Of a stretch of DNA of 64,000 bases, positions 28,178-37,507 are shown in pieces. The translations under genes were made by a program, and so were the position numbers. The notes beneath the pieces were generated by a model, which was not told the origin of the DNA, searched no databases, and worked only from the letters and a program-made list of their open reading frames with translations. Within the stretch, counting starts at the first letter, position 1; each line of letters begins with the position of its first letter. The DNA is from a virus. The DNA is taken from positions 27,276 to 91,275 of the IMG/VR virus record IMGVR_UViG_3300014819_000003. One strand, written 5' to 3'.

Positions 28178-29396
28178 TATAGAATCTAAATTAATTTCTG
28201 CAGTTCTTAATGATAAACAGATACATGTATTACTTCAGGCTAATGTAGAAAATATTATGCGAACCCATACAGATGTATGGCAGTTCATTCGTAGGTATGC
28301 TGAGACTAATGGCTCAGTACCTCCAGTTTCTTTGGTAGTTGAGAAGTTTAGAGATTTTGTTCCAGATAAAGAAGTAGGCGCTACCAAACATCATCTAGAA
28401 GAATTGCAAGTTGAGTATTTAAATGAAAGCGTAAAAGACATTCTTAGATCTGCAGCATCAGAGGTGCAGGCAGGAAATGGAACAGCAGCACTAAATGATT
28501 TAATTACAAAAACATCAGAGTTGAAGAAAAATACTTCAACCATTCGTGATATTGATGCTACAGATATTCAGTCTGCTATCGCATATTTTGAAAATGTCCG
28601 TAAGGAACAAGAGTTAGGCAAGATAGGTATCAGAACTGGTCTGCCAGGATTTGACAATTATCTCCCATCTGGAATCATGCCAGGTCAACTCGGTATCTTT
28701 CTTGCCTATCCAGGAATTGGTAAGTCATGGCTATCTTTGTACTTTGCAGTACAGGCATGGAAGCAAGGTAAGACTCCGTTGGTTATCAGTCTTGAAATGT
28801 CTGAGGTAGAAGTTCGTAACCGTGTCTATGCAATTATGGGTGAAGGCTTATGGTCGCATCGTAAACTTAGCAATGGTGAAGTAGAAATAGATATGCTTAA
28901 GAAATGGCATACAGATAGAATTGAAGGCAAGCCACCATTCCATATTATTTCTAATGATAACGGTGGCGAGATTACTCCATCTGTAATTCGTGGCAAGATA
29001 GATCAATATAAACCAGACTTTGTTATTGTTGACTACTTGCAACTTATGAGTCCAAACCAAAAGTCTGATAATGAGACGGTACGAATGAAGAACCTTTCAC
29101 GAGAACTAAAACTTATGTCTATTAGTGAAGAAGTTCCTATTATCTCTATTTCTTCTGCTACACCTGATGATGTTACAAATCTAAATACCGTGCCAACTTT
29201 GGGTCAAACAGCATGGTCACGACAGATTGCATATGATGCAGACTGGGTTCTTGCACTTGGTCGTGCAGCAAACAGTGATATTATTGAATGTGCATTTAGG
29301 AAAAACCGTAATGGTTTTATGGGAGACTTCCTAATTCAGGTTGACTTTGACAAAGGCTATTACAGATATAAAGACTTTGAGGCTGCAAATGTTTAA
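28170..29396 (+). CDS. DnaB-like replicative helicase
   Basis: A 408-residue RecA-fold ATPase that should unwind the phage replication fork. The Walker A is at residues 179-186 (AYPGIGKS), of the AxPGxGKS type usual in DnaB. The Walker B with downstream Gln is FVIVDYLQLM, followed by an H4-type RMKNLSRELK segment. It lacks a long DnaB N-terminal domain; about 100 helical residues take its place. It overlaps both neighbours by 8 nt, forming a helicase-primase operon. Confidence 0.85.
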   Translation: MVDIESKLISAVLNDKQIHVLLQANVENIMRTHTDVWQFIRRYAETNGSVPPVSLVVEKFRDFVPDKEVGATKHHLEELQVEYLNESVKDILRSAASEVQAGNGTAALNDLITKTSELKKNTSTIRDIDATDIQSAIAYFENVRKEQELGKIGIRTGLPGFDNYLPSGIMPGQLGIFLAYPGIGKSWLSLYFAVQAWKQGKTPLVISLEMSEVEVRNRVYAIMGEGLWSHRKLSNGEVEIDMLKKWHTDRIEGKPPFHIISNDNGGEITPSVIRGKIDQYKPDFVIVDYLQLMSPNQKSDNETVRMKNLSRELKLMSISEEVPIISISSATPDDVTNLNTVPTLGQTAWSRQIAYDADWVLALGRAANSDIIECAFRKNRNGFMGDFLIQVDFDKGYYRYKDFEAANV

Positions 29397-30312
29397 TGAA
29401 ACATACACAGAAGAACAAGTAGAGCGAGTCCTAAATGGGGTAGGTATTGAACCTGCATCAGAGACAGAAAGTAACTTTATGGTTTTCTGTCCGTTTCATA
29501 ATAATTCTCGTACGCCAGCAGGAACTGTATCCAAGGAAAAGGGTTTGTTCTTTTGCTTTGGCTGCCAGACAAGCAAGAATCTTGTAGAGTTTGTTATGGC
29601 TATATCAAATAGATCTTATTTTGAATCTGTTAGATATATTAAGCAGAAAGATAGCGAGACAGACATTACACAACTTGTAAACAAAAAGTTGTATGTTGCT
29701 CCTGAATTTGTGCAGTTTGACGAGGTATTAATCAAGAGACTAAACAATCAAGCACTAGAAACACCAAGAGCCATGAACTATTTTCATAGTCGTAGAATAA
29801 CAGAGGCATCTGTTAATAAGTTTACTCTTGGATATTCAGATAAGCAAGACTATGTGACAATACCAGTTCAGTCTCCAGATGGCATGACTATTGGTTTTGT
29901 AGCAAGATCTATAGAAGGCAAAGAGTTTAAAAATACACCAGGTCTTCCAAAATCAAAGATACTATTTAATCTTCATAGAGTTAGATCGTCTAAATTTATT
30001 TATGTAGTTGAATCATCTTTTGATGCAATCAGATTAGACCAAGTAGGTTTCCCCGCAGTTGCTACCCTAGGGGCTAATGTTTCATCTGTTCAGATGGATC
30101 TATTGGAAAAGTATTTCAGCGATGTTATACTTGTAGCAGACAATGATGAAGCAGGTTCTACAATGATAGAGCGTATTGTTGGAAAGATAGGCTCAAAAGT
30201 ATCTGTTTTAAACATTGACAAAAAATATAAAGACATAGGCGAAATGAGCGACGAGGAAATCAAAAAACTAGAATATAAGTTTGACAACTCTATAGTCGCT
30301 ATGCTAAAATAG
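29389..30312 (+). CDS. DnaG-like primase
   Basis: A 307-residue primase that makes RNA primers. The start ATG 29389 overlaps the helicase by 8 nt. The CHC2 zinc finger is C34-P-F-H37 with C56-F-G-C59. The Toprim domain begins near residue 205, with the catalytic Glu in VVESSFDAI and the DxD in VADNDEAG. It is shorter than bacterial DnaG (about 600) because it lacks the helicase-interaction domain, as is common in phages. Confidence 0.85.
   Translation: MFNETYTEEQVERVLNGVGIEPASETESNFMVFCPFHNNSRTPAGTVSKEKGLFFCFGCQTSKNLVEFVMAISNRSYFESVRYIKQKDSETDITQLVNKKLYVAPEFVQFDEVLIKRLNNQALETPRAMNYFHSRRITEASVNKFTLGYSDKQDYVTIPVQSPDGMTIGFVARSIEGKEFKNTPGLPKSKILFNLHRVRSSKFIYVVESSFDAIRLDQVGFPAVATLGANVSSVQMDLLEKYFSDVILVADNDEAGSTMIERIVGKIGSKVSVLNIDKKYKDIGEMSDEEIKKLEYKFDNSIVAMLK
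30302..30310 (+). promoter_or_regulatory. Extended -10 promoter for SSB-like gene
   Basis: TGC then TAAAAT at 30305-30310, overlapping the end of the primase gene. An AAGGAG SD at 30320-30325 precedes ATG 30331. Confidence 0.5.
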
Positions 30313-30330
30313 AAAAAACAAGGAGAAACA

Positions 30331-30984
30331 ATGACAATAGTAAAAGGGCTAAAGAATATCAACGCTCTAGTTGATAAGCCAAAATATGAAGGTACTGGAT
30401 CAAAAGTCCGCTGGCTCAAGTTGGCAGACGGTCAATCAGTAAAAATTCGTTTCATTGAAGAGTTGGATGAAGACTCTTCTAACTACAATGACAAGCGTGG
30501 TCTTGCTCTTGTTGTTAAGGAACATACAAACCCAAAGGACTACAAGCGCCGTGCTCTAGACACAATGGAAGCAGAAGGCCGTGACTGGGCAGAAGAAATG
30601 CATCGTAAAGATCCAAAGGCTGGATGGCGAGCACGTCTTCGTTTCTACTGCAATGTGTTAGTAGACGATGGTCTTGAAGAGCCATATGTTGCTGTTTGGG
30701 CAATGGGTGTAAGCAAGCAATCTGCATTTAATACAATTCGTGAGTATGCACTAGAAACTGGTAGCATCTCAAACCTAACATGGAAGTTGAAGCGTAACGG
30801 TCAGGGAACTGAAACAAGTTACACACTTATTCCAGGAGTTCCAGATAAGGAACCATATGACTGGTCTAAGGTTGAGCCATTCCCACTAGAGAAGGCTCTC
30901 AACAAAATTCCATACGCTGAACAAGAGGCATTCTATCTCGGATTTGATACACCATCTGCTGGTTCATCAAATATTGAGTGGTAA
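30331..30984 (+). CDS. Probable single-stranded DNA-binding protein
   Basis: A 217-residue protein between primase and polymerase genes. The N-terminal part (VRWLKLADGQSVKIRFIEELD) is the start of an OB-like fold seen in phage gp32-type SSBs, and many aromatic and basic residues follow. It has its own promoter, a good SD and C-rich codons, implying high abundance as expected for an SSB. No acidic C-terminal tail of the bacterial SSB type is present, and the end is Ser/Gly-rich. The assignment rests on position, pattern and predicted abundance. Confidence 0.6.
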   Translation: MTIVKGLKNINALVDKPKYEGTGSKVRWLKLADGQSVKIRFIEELDEDSSNYNDKRGLALVVKEHTNPKDYKRRALDTMEAEGRDWAEEMHRKDPKAGWRARLRFYCNVLVDDGLEEPYVAVWAMGVSKQSAFNTIREYALETGSISNLTWKLKRNGQGTETSYTLIPGVPDKEPYDWSKVEPFPLEKALNKIPYAEQEAFYLGFDTPSAGSSNIEW

Positions 30985-30991
30985 TTAACTA

Positions 30992-33900
30992 GTGTCTTAC
31001 GTTGGGCTTCATGTCCACACCCATTACTCTTTGATGGATGGTGTGGCAACTCCGCAGGAATATGTAAAACGTGCCGTTGAACTCGGTATGCCTGCAATTG
31101 CGATTACAGATCACGGTACTCTATCAGGGCACCGTGAGATGTATCGTACCTGCAAGGAAGCGGGTATTAAACCTATTCTTGGCGTAGAAGGATATATTGC
31201 ATACGATAGATTTGATAAGCGTGATAAGTCTGAAAGAACTGGTCCACTTGATCTTAACTATTTTCATATTGTCCTTCTTGCCAAGAACCAACAAGGCCTA
31301 GAAAACCTAAATAAATTAAATGAAATTGGTTGGACTGAAGGTTTCTATAAGAAACCAAGAATTGATTTTGAAGTTCTACAAAAATATAAAGAAGGCATTA
31401 TTGTTTTATCTGCCTGCATGAGTGGACTCATTGCAAAAGCAATTGAGGTAGGAGAATATGCAGAAGCAAAGAAACATATTGAATGGTTTAAAGATAATTT
31501 TGGTGATGATTTCTATATTGAAGTTATGCCACACAACAAGCAAGAAATTAATGAATCGCTTGTTGAACTTGCCAAGGCATATTCTGTAAAGATTGTTGTA
31601 ACGCCAGACTGCCATCATTCTACTGTTGATCAAAAGATTATTCAGGAAATGATGTTGCTTCTTAATACCCACGCAAAATTGCAAAAGGATGTTACATACG
31701 AAAAATCTAAGAAGCAAAAAGACATGATGGATCGTCTTGATTATTTATATGGGGCAGACCGTCAAATGTCATTCCGTTCTTTTGATATTCACTTATTGTC
31801 TCGTGATGAAATGGCAAATGCCATGGCCGAGCACGGTATAAAAGATGAACAAATGTTTGCATCAACTTTAGAGATAGCAAATAAGGTAGAAGACTATGAT
31901 ATTAAATCTGGTTTAAACCTATTGCCAGTACAGTATAAGAAGCCACTAGAAGAGTTAAGATCTCTTGCTATGGAAGGCTTGAAGAATCTTGGTTTGGTAG
32001 ACAAACAAGAATATCTTGATAGGCTTGAAGAAGAACTTTCCGTGATTGAGGAAAAGAATTTTGCACCATACTTCTTGGTCGTATACAACATGTTAAGTTG
32101 GGCTAAGAAGCAAGAGATTATGGTTGGTCCAGGTCGTGGATCTTCTGCTGGTTCATTACTTTGTTATGCCATTGGAATTACAGATATTGATCCAATTAAA
32201 CACGGACTTCTGTTCTTCCGTTTTATTAATCCTGAGCGTAATGACTTTCCAGATATCGATTCAGACATTCAAGATTCACGCCGTGATGAAGTAAAAGACT
32301 ATCTTGTTAAGCAGTATCGTCACGTCGCATCTATTGCAACATTCTTAGAGTTTAAAGATAAAGGCGTAGTACGAGATGTTTCTCGTGCATTAAATATTCC
32401 ATTGCCTGATGTAAATAAAGTATTGAAGACTGTAGATACATGGGATGATTTTGTAACATCTAGAAACTCTGAATGGTTCCGTGAAAAATATCCAGAAGTA
32501 ATTATTTATGGTGAACAACTTCGTGGTCGCATTCGTGGTACTGGTATTCATGCTGCTGGTGTTGTGACTAGTAAAGAGCCAATATTTAGACATGCTCCTA
32601 TGGAAACTCGTTCTTCTCCAGGATCTGATGAGCGAATTCCAGTAGTTGGTGTTGATATGGAAGAAGCCGAAAAGATTGGCTTAATTAAGATTGATGCACT
32701 TGGACTTAAGACTCTTAGTGTAATTAAAGATTGTATTGACATTATCAAAGAACGAGAAGGTACAAAGATAGATCTCCTTAAGATTGATATGGATGACAGC
32801 AATGTTTATAATATGTTATCTGATGGATATACTAAGGGCGTATTCCAGTGTGAAGCAACTCCATATACTAATCTTCTAGTTAAGATGCGTGTTAAAAACC
32901 TTGCTGAACTTGCTGCTTCTAACGCACTAGTTCGTCCAGGTGCTATGAATACAATTGGTAAAGATTATATTGCTCGTAAACATGGTCGTCAAAACATTGA
33001 TTATTTGCATCAGATTCTAAAACCTTTTACAGAAGAAACATATGGGTGTATTTTGTATCAGGAACAAGTTATGCAGGCCTGCGTTCAACTTGGCGGTATG
33101 ACAATGGCAGAGGCTGATAAGGTTCGTAAGATCATTGGTAAAAAGAAAGATGCAAGAGAATTTGATGTATTCAAAGATAAGTTTATCAAAGGCGCTTCTG
33201 CTTATATTAGTCCAAACAATGCATTAGATTTATGGCATGACTTTGAAGCACATGCGGGGTACTCATTCAATAAATCACATGCTGTTGCTTACAGTACCGT
33301 ATCATATTGGACAGCATGGCTTAAATATCATTATCCACTAGAGTTTATGTTTGCACTTCTCAAGAATGAGAAAGACAAAGATGCAAGAACAGAATATCTA
33401 ATTGAAGCAAAGCGTATGGGTATTCCAATTAGATTACCACATATCAATGAATCAGAAATTGATTTTAAGATTGAAGGCAAGGGTATTAGATTTGGTTTAT
33501 CTGCAATAAAGTGGATATCAAATACAATTGCAGAACGATATATTGCAGCAAGGCCGTTTAAATCTTTTAAAGAGGTAGAAGAATTTACCTTTACAAAAGG
33601 TAATGGTGTTAATAGTCGTGCTTTGCAAGCCATGAACTCTGTTGGTGCTTTAACTTTTCCAGACAATCCAGCAGATCCAGATAAGGTAAGAGAAAATGTT
33701 TATGAGTACCTTAACTTGCCAGAGTTTAATATGCAAATACCACAACACTATTATGCTTACATAAATGATATTGAAGAGTATGAAGAAAAGGGTGCATTCA
33801 TATTGATGGGTATGGTAAAATCAATTAAGAGATCAAAAGGATGGTCACGGGTAGAGTTGTTAGATAAAACTGGAAGTGTGGGAATTTTTGATGAAGAAAA

Positions 33901-34267
33901 CACGGTTATTGAGGCAGGTCGTACTTATATTATTCTTGCAAATGATAATAGGATTGTATCTGCAGTTCCAGTTGATGAAATATCTCAATCCAAAGATGCC
34001 CTAGTTAAGTTTCTAAATTACAAGATGCTACCTTATAAAGAAGGCGAGCACTATGTTGTATCATTCAAGCCCAGAGTTACAAAGGCTGGAAAAAAGATGG
34101 CATCTCTTACTGTTGCAGATGCAGGCAGAGAATTACATGCTATAACAGTATTTCCAACTGCATTTCCAAAAGCATACATGAATGTTCAAGCAGGAAACGT
34201 ATATAAATTTGAATTTAAAGAAACAAAAGATGGAACTACAATAATGGAGGATGTAATAAATGTTTGA
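30992..34267 (+). CDS. dnaE: DNA polymerase III alpha subunit (DnaE-like)
   Basis: A 1091-residue family C replicative polymerase, GTG start. The N-terminal PHP domain keeps metal-type residues (H7-V-H9-T-H11, ITDHG near 39, and a PDCHH near 208), so it may still have phosphoesterase or proofreading activity. The palm carries a GPGRGSSAG stretch near 385 and catalytic D421 and D423 in PDIDSD, with D568 (IDALG) matching the third aspartate. A C-terminal OB-like part starts near 930 (AFILMGMVKSIKRSKGW). No separate epsilon exonuclease or clamp gene was seen. It overlaps the MazG-like gene by 8 nt. Confidence 0.95.
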   Translation: MSYVGLHVHTHYSLMDGVATPQEYVKRAVELGMPAIAITDHGTLSGHREMYRTCKEAGIKPILGVEGYIAYDRFDKRDKSERTGPLDLNYFHIVLLAKNQQGLENLNKLNEIGWTEGFYKKPRIDFEVLQKYKEGIIVLSACMSGLIAKAIEVGEYAEAKKHIEWFKDNFGDDFYIEVMPHNKQEINESLVELAKAYSVKIVVTPDCHHSTVDQKIIQEMMLLLNTHAKLQKDVTYEKSKKQKDMMDRLDYLYGADRQMSFRSFDIHLLSRDEMANAMAEHGIKDEQMFASTLEIANKVEDYDIKSGLNLLPVQYKKPLEELRSLAMEGLKNLGLVDKQEYLDRLEEELSVIEEKNFAPYFLVVYNMLSWAKKQEIMVGPGRGSSAGSLLCYAIGITDIDPIKHGLLFFRFINPERNDFPDIDSDIQDSRRDEVKDYLVKQYRHVASIATFLEFKDKGVVRDVSRALNIPLPDVNKVLKTVDTWDDFVTSRNSEWFREKYPEVIIYGEQLRGRIRGTGIHAAGVVTSKEPIFRHAPMETRSSPGSDERIPVVGVDMEEAEKIGLIKIDALGLKTLSVIKDCIDIIKEREGTKIDLLKIDMDDSNVYNMLSDGYTKGVFQCEATPYTNLLVKMRVKNLAELAASNALVRPGAMNTIGKDYIARKHGRQNIDYLHQILKPFTEETYGCILYQEQVMQACVQLGGMTMAEADKVRKIIGKKKDAREFDVFKDKFIKGASAYISPNNALDLWHDFEAHAGYSFNKSHAVAYSTVSYWTAWLKYHYPLEFMFALLKNEKDKDARTEYLIEAKRMGIPIRLPHINESEIDFKIEGKGIRFGLSAIKWISNTIAERYIAARPFKSFKEVEEFTFTKGNGVNSRALQAMNSVGALTFPDNPADPDKVRENVYEYLNLPEFNMQIPQHYYAYINDIEEYEEKGAFILMGMVKSIKRSKGWSRVELLDKTGSVGIFDEENTVIEAGRTYIILANDNRIVSAVPVDEISQSKDALVKFLNYKMLPYKEGEHYVVSFKPRVTKAGKKMASLTVADAGRELHAITVFPTAFPKAYMNVQAGNVYKFEFKETKDGTTIMEDVINV

Positions 34268-34577
34268 TGAATTAGCAGAAGAAATACATAAAAATGCAGT
34301 AGACAAAGGTTTTTGGGATAGAACTGCAGACCCAATATTTTTAGCAAAACAAATGATGATGATTGTATCTGAGGTATCAGAAGCCATGGAAGCAGTTCGT
34401 AAAGAAATGAATCCAGAACAGATATCAGATGAGTTTGCAGATATTATTATTCGTACCATTGATCTTTATGCTGGTATGGTTGAGGCGGGGTATGTAACAA
34501 AATCACTAGACTATGCAATTAAAGAAAAGATGGAACGCAACACACATAGACCAAAGAAGCATGGGGTAAGATTCTAG
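34260..34577 (+). CDS. MazG-like NTP pyrophosphohydrolase
   Basis: A 105-residue all-alpha NTP pyrophosphatase candidate. The metal-binding pattern is visible as SEVSEAMEA in one helix and DEFADIIIR in the next. Phage MazG-like enzymes hydrolyse non-canonical dNTPs or alarmone-like nucleotides, which may adjust host nucleotide pools. It is coupled to the polymerase gene (8-nt overlap) and abuts the recombinase gene by one base. Confidence 0.75.
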   Translation: MFDELAEEIHKNAVDKGFWDRTADPIFLAKQMMMIVSEVSEAMEAVRKEMNPEQISDEFADIIIRTIDLYAGMVEAGYVTKSLDYAIKEKMERNTHRPKKHGVRF

Positions 34578-35593
34578 TGACAGTTACAGTTGAAGAGGTA
34601 TTGGCACAACTAAATCCCAAACTAAGAAAGAATATTCTTGTTGGAGATGAAATCCCAAAGACTGAATATGCAACAACTCCTAGTTTCGGTTTAAACCGTG
34701 CACTTAATGGTGGTTTGCCATATGGTAGACAAGTTCTTATTTGGGGTAGCAAGTCAAGTGCTAAATCATCCTTTTGCCTACAGTTAATTGCTGAAGCACA
34801 AAAAGAAGGCAAGATCTGTGCGTGGATAGATGCAGAAATGTCATACGATAAAACTTGGGCAGAAAAACTAGGCGTAGATATATCTAAGTTAATTGTTTCT
34901 CAGGCTCGTACCATCAATGAGATGGTTGATGTTGGAGTAAATCTTATTGAGGCTGGCGTAGATATTATTGTTGTTGATTCAATAACATCATTGCTTCCTG
35001 CTATTTATTTTGAGAAAGACTCTACAGAACTTAAACAGTTAGAAAATACTAAACAGATTGGTGCAGAGTCTCGTGACTTTAGCAATGCGTGGAAGATGCT
35101 TAACTATGCTAACAATAAGGTAAAGCCTACATTGCTTGTATTAATATCACAGTCTAGAAATAACATCAATGCTATGTACACAAGCCAACAGCCTACAGGT
35201 GGACAGGCTACAAAGTTTTATTCGTCTACTGTCATAAAGTTATTTTCGTCTGAATCAGATAATCAGGCAATCAAGGGGAAGATACATGTTGGAGATAAAC
35301 TCATTGAGGAAAAGATTGGTCGCAAAGTTCGTTGGGAATTACAATTCTCTAAAACTTCGCCTGCCTTCCAGAGTGGTGAGTATGATTTCTATTTTAGAGG
35401 TGACAATCTTGGCGTTGATACTATTGGCGATCTTGTCGATACCGCTGAACTTGTTGGTCTGGTTAGTAGAACTGGTGCATGGTACCAACTAGAAGATGGT
35501 ACTAAGGTTCAAGGCAGAGATGGTCTTGTTAATCGTGTTAAAGAAGATTTAGATTTGCAGAACATGCTTAAGAGCAAGTTGGAAAATGTCTAG
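34577..35593 (+). CDS. RecA/UvsX-like recombinase
   Basis: A 338-residue strand-exchange ATPase, GTG start overlapping the previous stop. The Walker A at 57-64 reads GSKSSAKS: the glycine before Lys63 is alanine, a departure from the usual GKS/T. Walker B is IIVVDSITSLLP, and a Gln/Asn-rich switch segment (LISQSRNNINAM, TGGQATKF) corresponds to the L1/L2 region. The C-terminal third matches RecA loops poorly. It probably drives recombination-dependent replication with the resolvases downstream. Confidence 0.85.
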   Translation: MTVTVEEVLAQLNPKLRKNILVGDEIPKTEYATTPSFGLNRALNGGLPYGRQVLIWGSKSSAKSSFCLQLIAEAQKEGKICAWIDAEMSYDKTWAEKLGVDISKLIVSQARTINEMVDVGVNLIEAGVDIIVVDSITSLLPAIYFEKDSTELKQLENTKQIGAESRDFSNAWKMLNYANNKVKPTLLVLISQSRNNINAMYTSQQPTGGQATKFYSSTVIKLFSSESDNQAIKGKIHVGDKLIEEKIGRKVRWELQFSKTSPAFQSGEYDFYFRGDNLGVDTIGDLVDTAELVGLVSRTGAWYQLEDGTKVQGRDGLVNRVKEDLDLQNMLKSKLENV

Positions 35594-35774
35594 CAAATTT
35601 GTAGTATACAAAGGTAAGTTCTGGTGCAAGACTTGTGGAAAAGAAGTTAGCACAATAAGAATTTATCCAGAAACTGGTATGGGTTCTTGGATGTGTTCTG
35701 AGAAACATTTATCAGAGGTTCATGTTTTTCAGGTTGGATATAAAAAGAAGAAGGACTATGAGCGAGAAGAATGA
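35586..35774 (+). CDS. Small zinc-finger protein
   Basis: A 62-residue protein with CKTC near residue 14 and a further Cys/His pair (MCSEKH) near residue 37, followed by a Lys/Glu-rich tail. This is a one-finger arrangement. It overlaps the recombinase by 8 nt and the next gene by 17 nt, so it belongs to the recombination operon. The binding partner is unknown. Confidence 0.55.
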   Translation: MSSKFVVYKGKFWCKTCGKEVSTIRIYPETGMGSWMCSEKHLSEVHVFQVGYKKKKDYEREE

Positions 35775-36069
35775 AAGTAAAAGAATCGGTGCTAAACAGC
35801 ACAAGAATTCTGGTCGTAATACTAAAAAGGGCGATGCTACATGGCGTAGTTTTGTTATTGACTTTAAAGAATCAGAAAAGTCATTTACCATCAATCAAGA
35901 CATATGGGCCAAGGCAGTAACAGATGCTCTTAAGGCTGGCAAAGATAAGTCTCCAGCCGTTGTTATTATTTTGGGCAAGGGAAATAAAAAGACCCGCCTA
36001 GCATTAATAGAGTTTGACTTACTAGATCAACTAACATGGGAAGCAAAATATGACAGAGACAACACATAA
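35758..36069 (+). CDS. PD-(D/E)xK Holliday junction resolvase-like nuclease
   Basis: A 103-residue protein. The start ATG 35758 is chosen because an upstream in-frame ATG (35722) lies well inside the previous gene. The core reads K-rich N-helix, then G25-D26, then IDFKE (D35-x-K37), then a helix ending in a basic LGKGNKKT loop. This is the layout of small phage PD-(D/E)xK Holliday junction resolvases. It would cut four-way junctions or branched DNA formed by the RecA-like protein. The catalytic acid is Asp rather than Glu in the DxK. Family placement is moderate. Confidence 0.6.
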   Translation: MSEKNESKRIGAKQHKNSGRNTKKGDATWRSFVIDFKESEKSFTINQDIWAKAVTDALKAGKDKSPAVVIILGKGNKKTRLALIEFDLLDQLTWEAKYDRDNT

Positions 36070-36361
36070 AAATACAATAGAACAAGTTAATGGTTTGACA
36101 GAAATTGCAGAGTATATGCAAGATGAAGAACTTACTACTGCATTAACCTTCATTGCCAAGATAATCTTAAAGCCAGACATTCCGCTAAACGTAGCAACAG
36201 TAGAGATAGTTAGACTACAGGCTATTGCAGCAAAAATGTCATTTAGGGCTACGTGGATGGCCAATGTGGATAAGAATGATAGAGGAAAGAAGAACATTTA
36301 CTATACCGCTGCAGAAGCAATCAATAATCTGGTATCTGCTCTTAAGTATACGATACGCTAA
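36050..36361 (+). CDS. Hypothetical helical protein
   Basis: A 103-residue protein predicted to be a bundle of helices (LTEIAEYMQDEELTTALTFI, then VEIVRLQAIAAKMSF). It overlaps the resolvase gene by 20 nt. No domain was recognised. The position suggests an accessory role in recombination or DNA handling. Confidence 0.55.
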   Translation: MTETTHKNTIEQVNGLTEIAEYMQDEELTTALTFIAKIILKPDIPLNVATVEIVRLQAIAAKMSFRATWMANVDKNDRGKKNIYYTAAEAINNLVSALKYTIR

Positions 36362-36362
36362 C

Positions 36363-36371
36363 TGATATAAT
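36363..36371 (+). promoter_or_regulatory. Extended -10 promoter
   Basis: TGA then TATAAT at 36366-36371, right after the previous stop codon. ATG 36388 is 16 nt downstream with a weak AAAAAGG SD. Confidence 0.6.
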
Positions 36372-36387
36372 AGATAAAAAGGTATAT

Positions 36388-37227
36388 ATGACAAAAAACT
36401 TATTGAAGCAGGTAATGGTAAAGGGAGAACCTAAACCAGTAAAGAAAGAAAGTGATTTTAAACTAGATGGTCTTGTAGAAAAGATTAACTCTGGTTATAC
36501 AATCAAGAATGAACCAAAGCATCAAACCAAGAAAACTTTTGCACCATCAACCCTGGCCTACAACCATGGTGAGTGTCCAAGATACTGGTATCTAGCATTT
36601 TCTGGTGTGACATTTGAAGATAATTCAAATGCTTTTGGTGTTGCCAATAGAACAAATGGCACATATGGTCATAAAAGAATTCAAGATGCACTTATTAATT
36701 CTGGTATTGCTAAGATCTTTCAGGAAGAAGATAAAGAAACTGGCAAGGTAAAAGATACTACAGAATTAAAAATCTCTAATGAGAATCCACCTATATTTGG
36801 ATATGGCGACGGTATTCTTAATTGGAACGATGAAGAAGTAATATTAGAAATCAAAACTGTACCAAATGAAGGTTTTGAGTATCGTAAGAATACTGGTAAG
36901 GCAAAGAAAGATCATATTTTTCAAACTCTTATCTATATGAAGATTCTTGGATATAAGCGTGGAATTATTCTGTATGAAAATAAAAATAATCACGAACTAC
37001 TGCCAATATTAATTGAAGTAGATGATTATTATCGTGACTACATAAATAATGCATTTGAGTGGATGAAAACTGTAAGAGCAAGTTGGATGAAGAATGAACT
37101 TCCAATTAAAAATTATAGATCCAACTCAAAGATCTGCAAAGGTTGTCCTATTCAGAAGGCATGTGAGCAGGCTGGTGCGGGAGTAGTGAAGATTGCTTCA
37201 CTGGAGGAATTGCGTGAAACAATGTGA
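36388..37227 (+). CDS. Cas4/RecB-family nuclease with Fe-S cysteines
   Basis: A 279-residue PD-(D/E)xK nuclease. Catalytic residues are visible as D141 (GYGDG), E154-x-K156 (EIKT) and a following Gln helix (FQTLIYMKI). Four cysteines, C63 (GECPRYW) and C250, C253, C259 (CKGCPIQKAC), match the Fe-S cluster pattern of Cas4 and AddB nucleases. No CRISPR array or cas gene is nearby, so end resection for recombination or replication is the likely job. It starts a new promoter unit with the zinc-finger and RuvC-like genes. Confidence 0.85.
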   Translation: MTKNLLKQVMVKGEPKPVKKESDFKLDGLVEKINSGYTIKNEPKHQTKKTFAPSTLAYNHGECPRYWYLAFSGVTFEDNSNAFGVANRTNGTYGHKRIQDALINSGIAKIFQEEDKETGKVKDTTELKISNENPPIFGYGDGILNWNDEEVILEIKTVPNEGFEYRKNTGKAKKDHIFQTLIYMKILGYKRGIILYENKNNHELLPILIEVDDYYRDYINNAFEWMKTVRASWMKNELPIKNYRSNSKICKGCPIQKACEQAGAGVVKIASLEELRETM

Positions 37228-37507
37228 AAGGTGCGATACCAAATTTAAACCAAAGGTAAGTTATCAAATTTACTGTAGTGAAAACTGCAGAGATGAAGCG
37301 ACCAAAGAAAAGATCGCTGAAAGATATCAGATAACACGCAGACAAAAAAGAATAGGTAAGCGTAGAATCTGCCTTGGTGGATGTGGAACACAACTTTCAA
37401 TTTATAATGACTCTGGTTTTTGTGCTAACTGTAATGTGCATGAAAAAGCAGTAGAAAAAATGTTAAAAGAATTAAAAGGAATTGTTGAGTATGAGCAAGA
37501 TAACTAA
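37214..37507 (+). CDS. Double zinc-finger protein
   Basis: A 97-residue protein starting at GTG 37214 after GGAGG at 37203-37207. The first finger is CERC with CSENC, in the style of Cys-rich HNH/Zn knuckles. The second is CLGGC with CANC. A basic linker (TRRQKRIGKRR) joins them. It overlaps both neighbours and may guide the nuclease pair to DNA. No catalytic residues were seen. Confidence 0.6.
   Translation: MKQCERCDTKFKPKVSYQIYCSENCRDEATKEKIAERYQITRRQKRIGKRRICLGGCGTQLSIYNDSGFCANCNVHEKAVEKMLKELKGIVEYEQDN

Noticed and set aside
36388-37227. Part of a CRISPR-Cas system
   Set aside because: The Cas4-like gene has no neighbouring cas1/cas2 or repeats, so a CRISPR role cannot be claimed.
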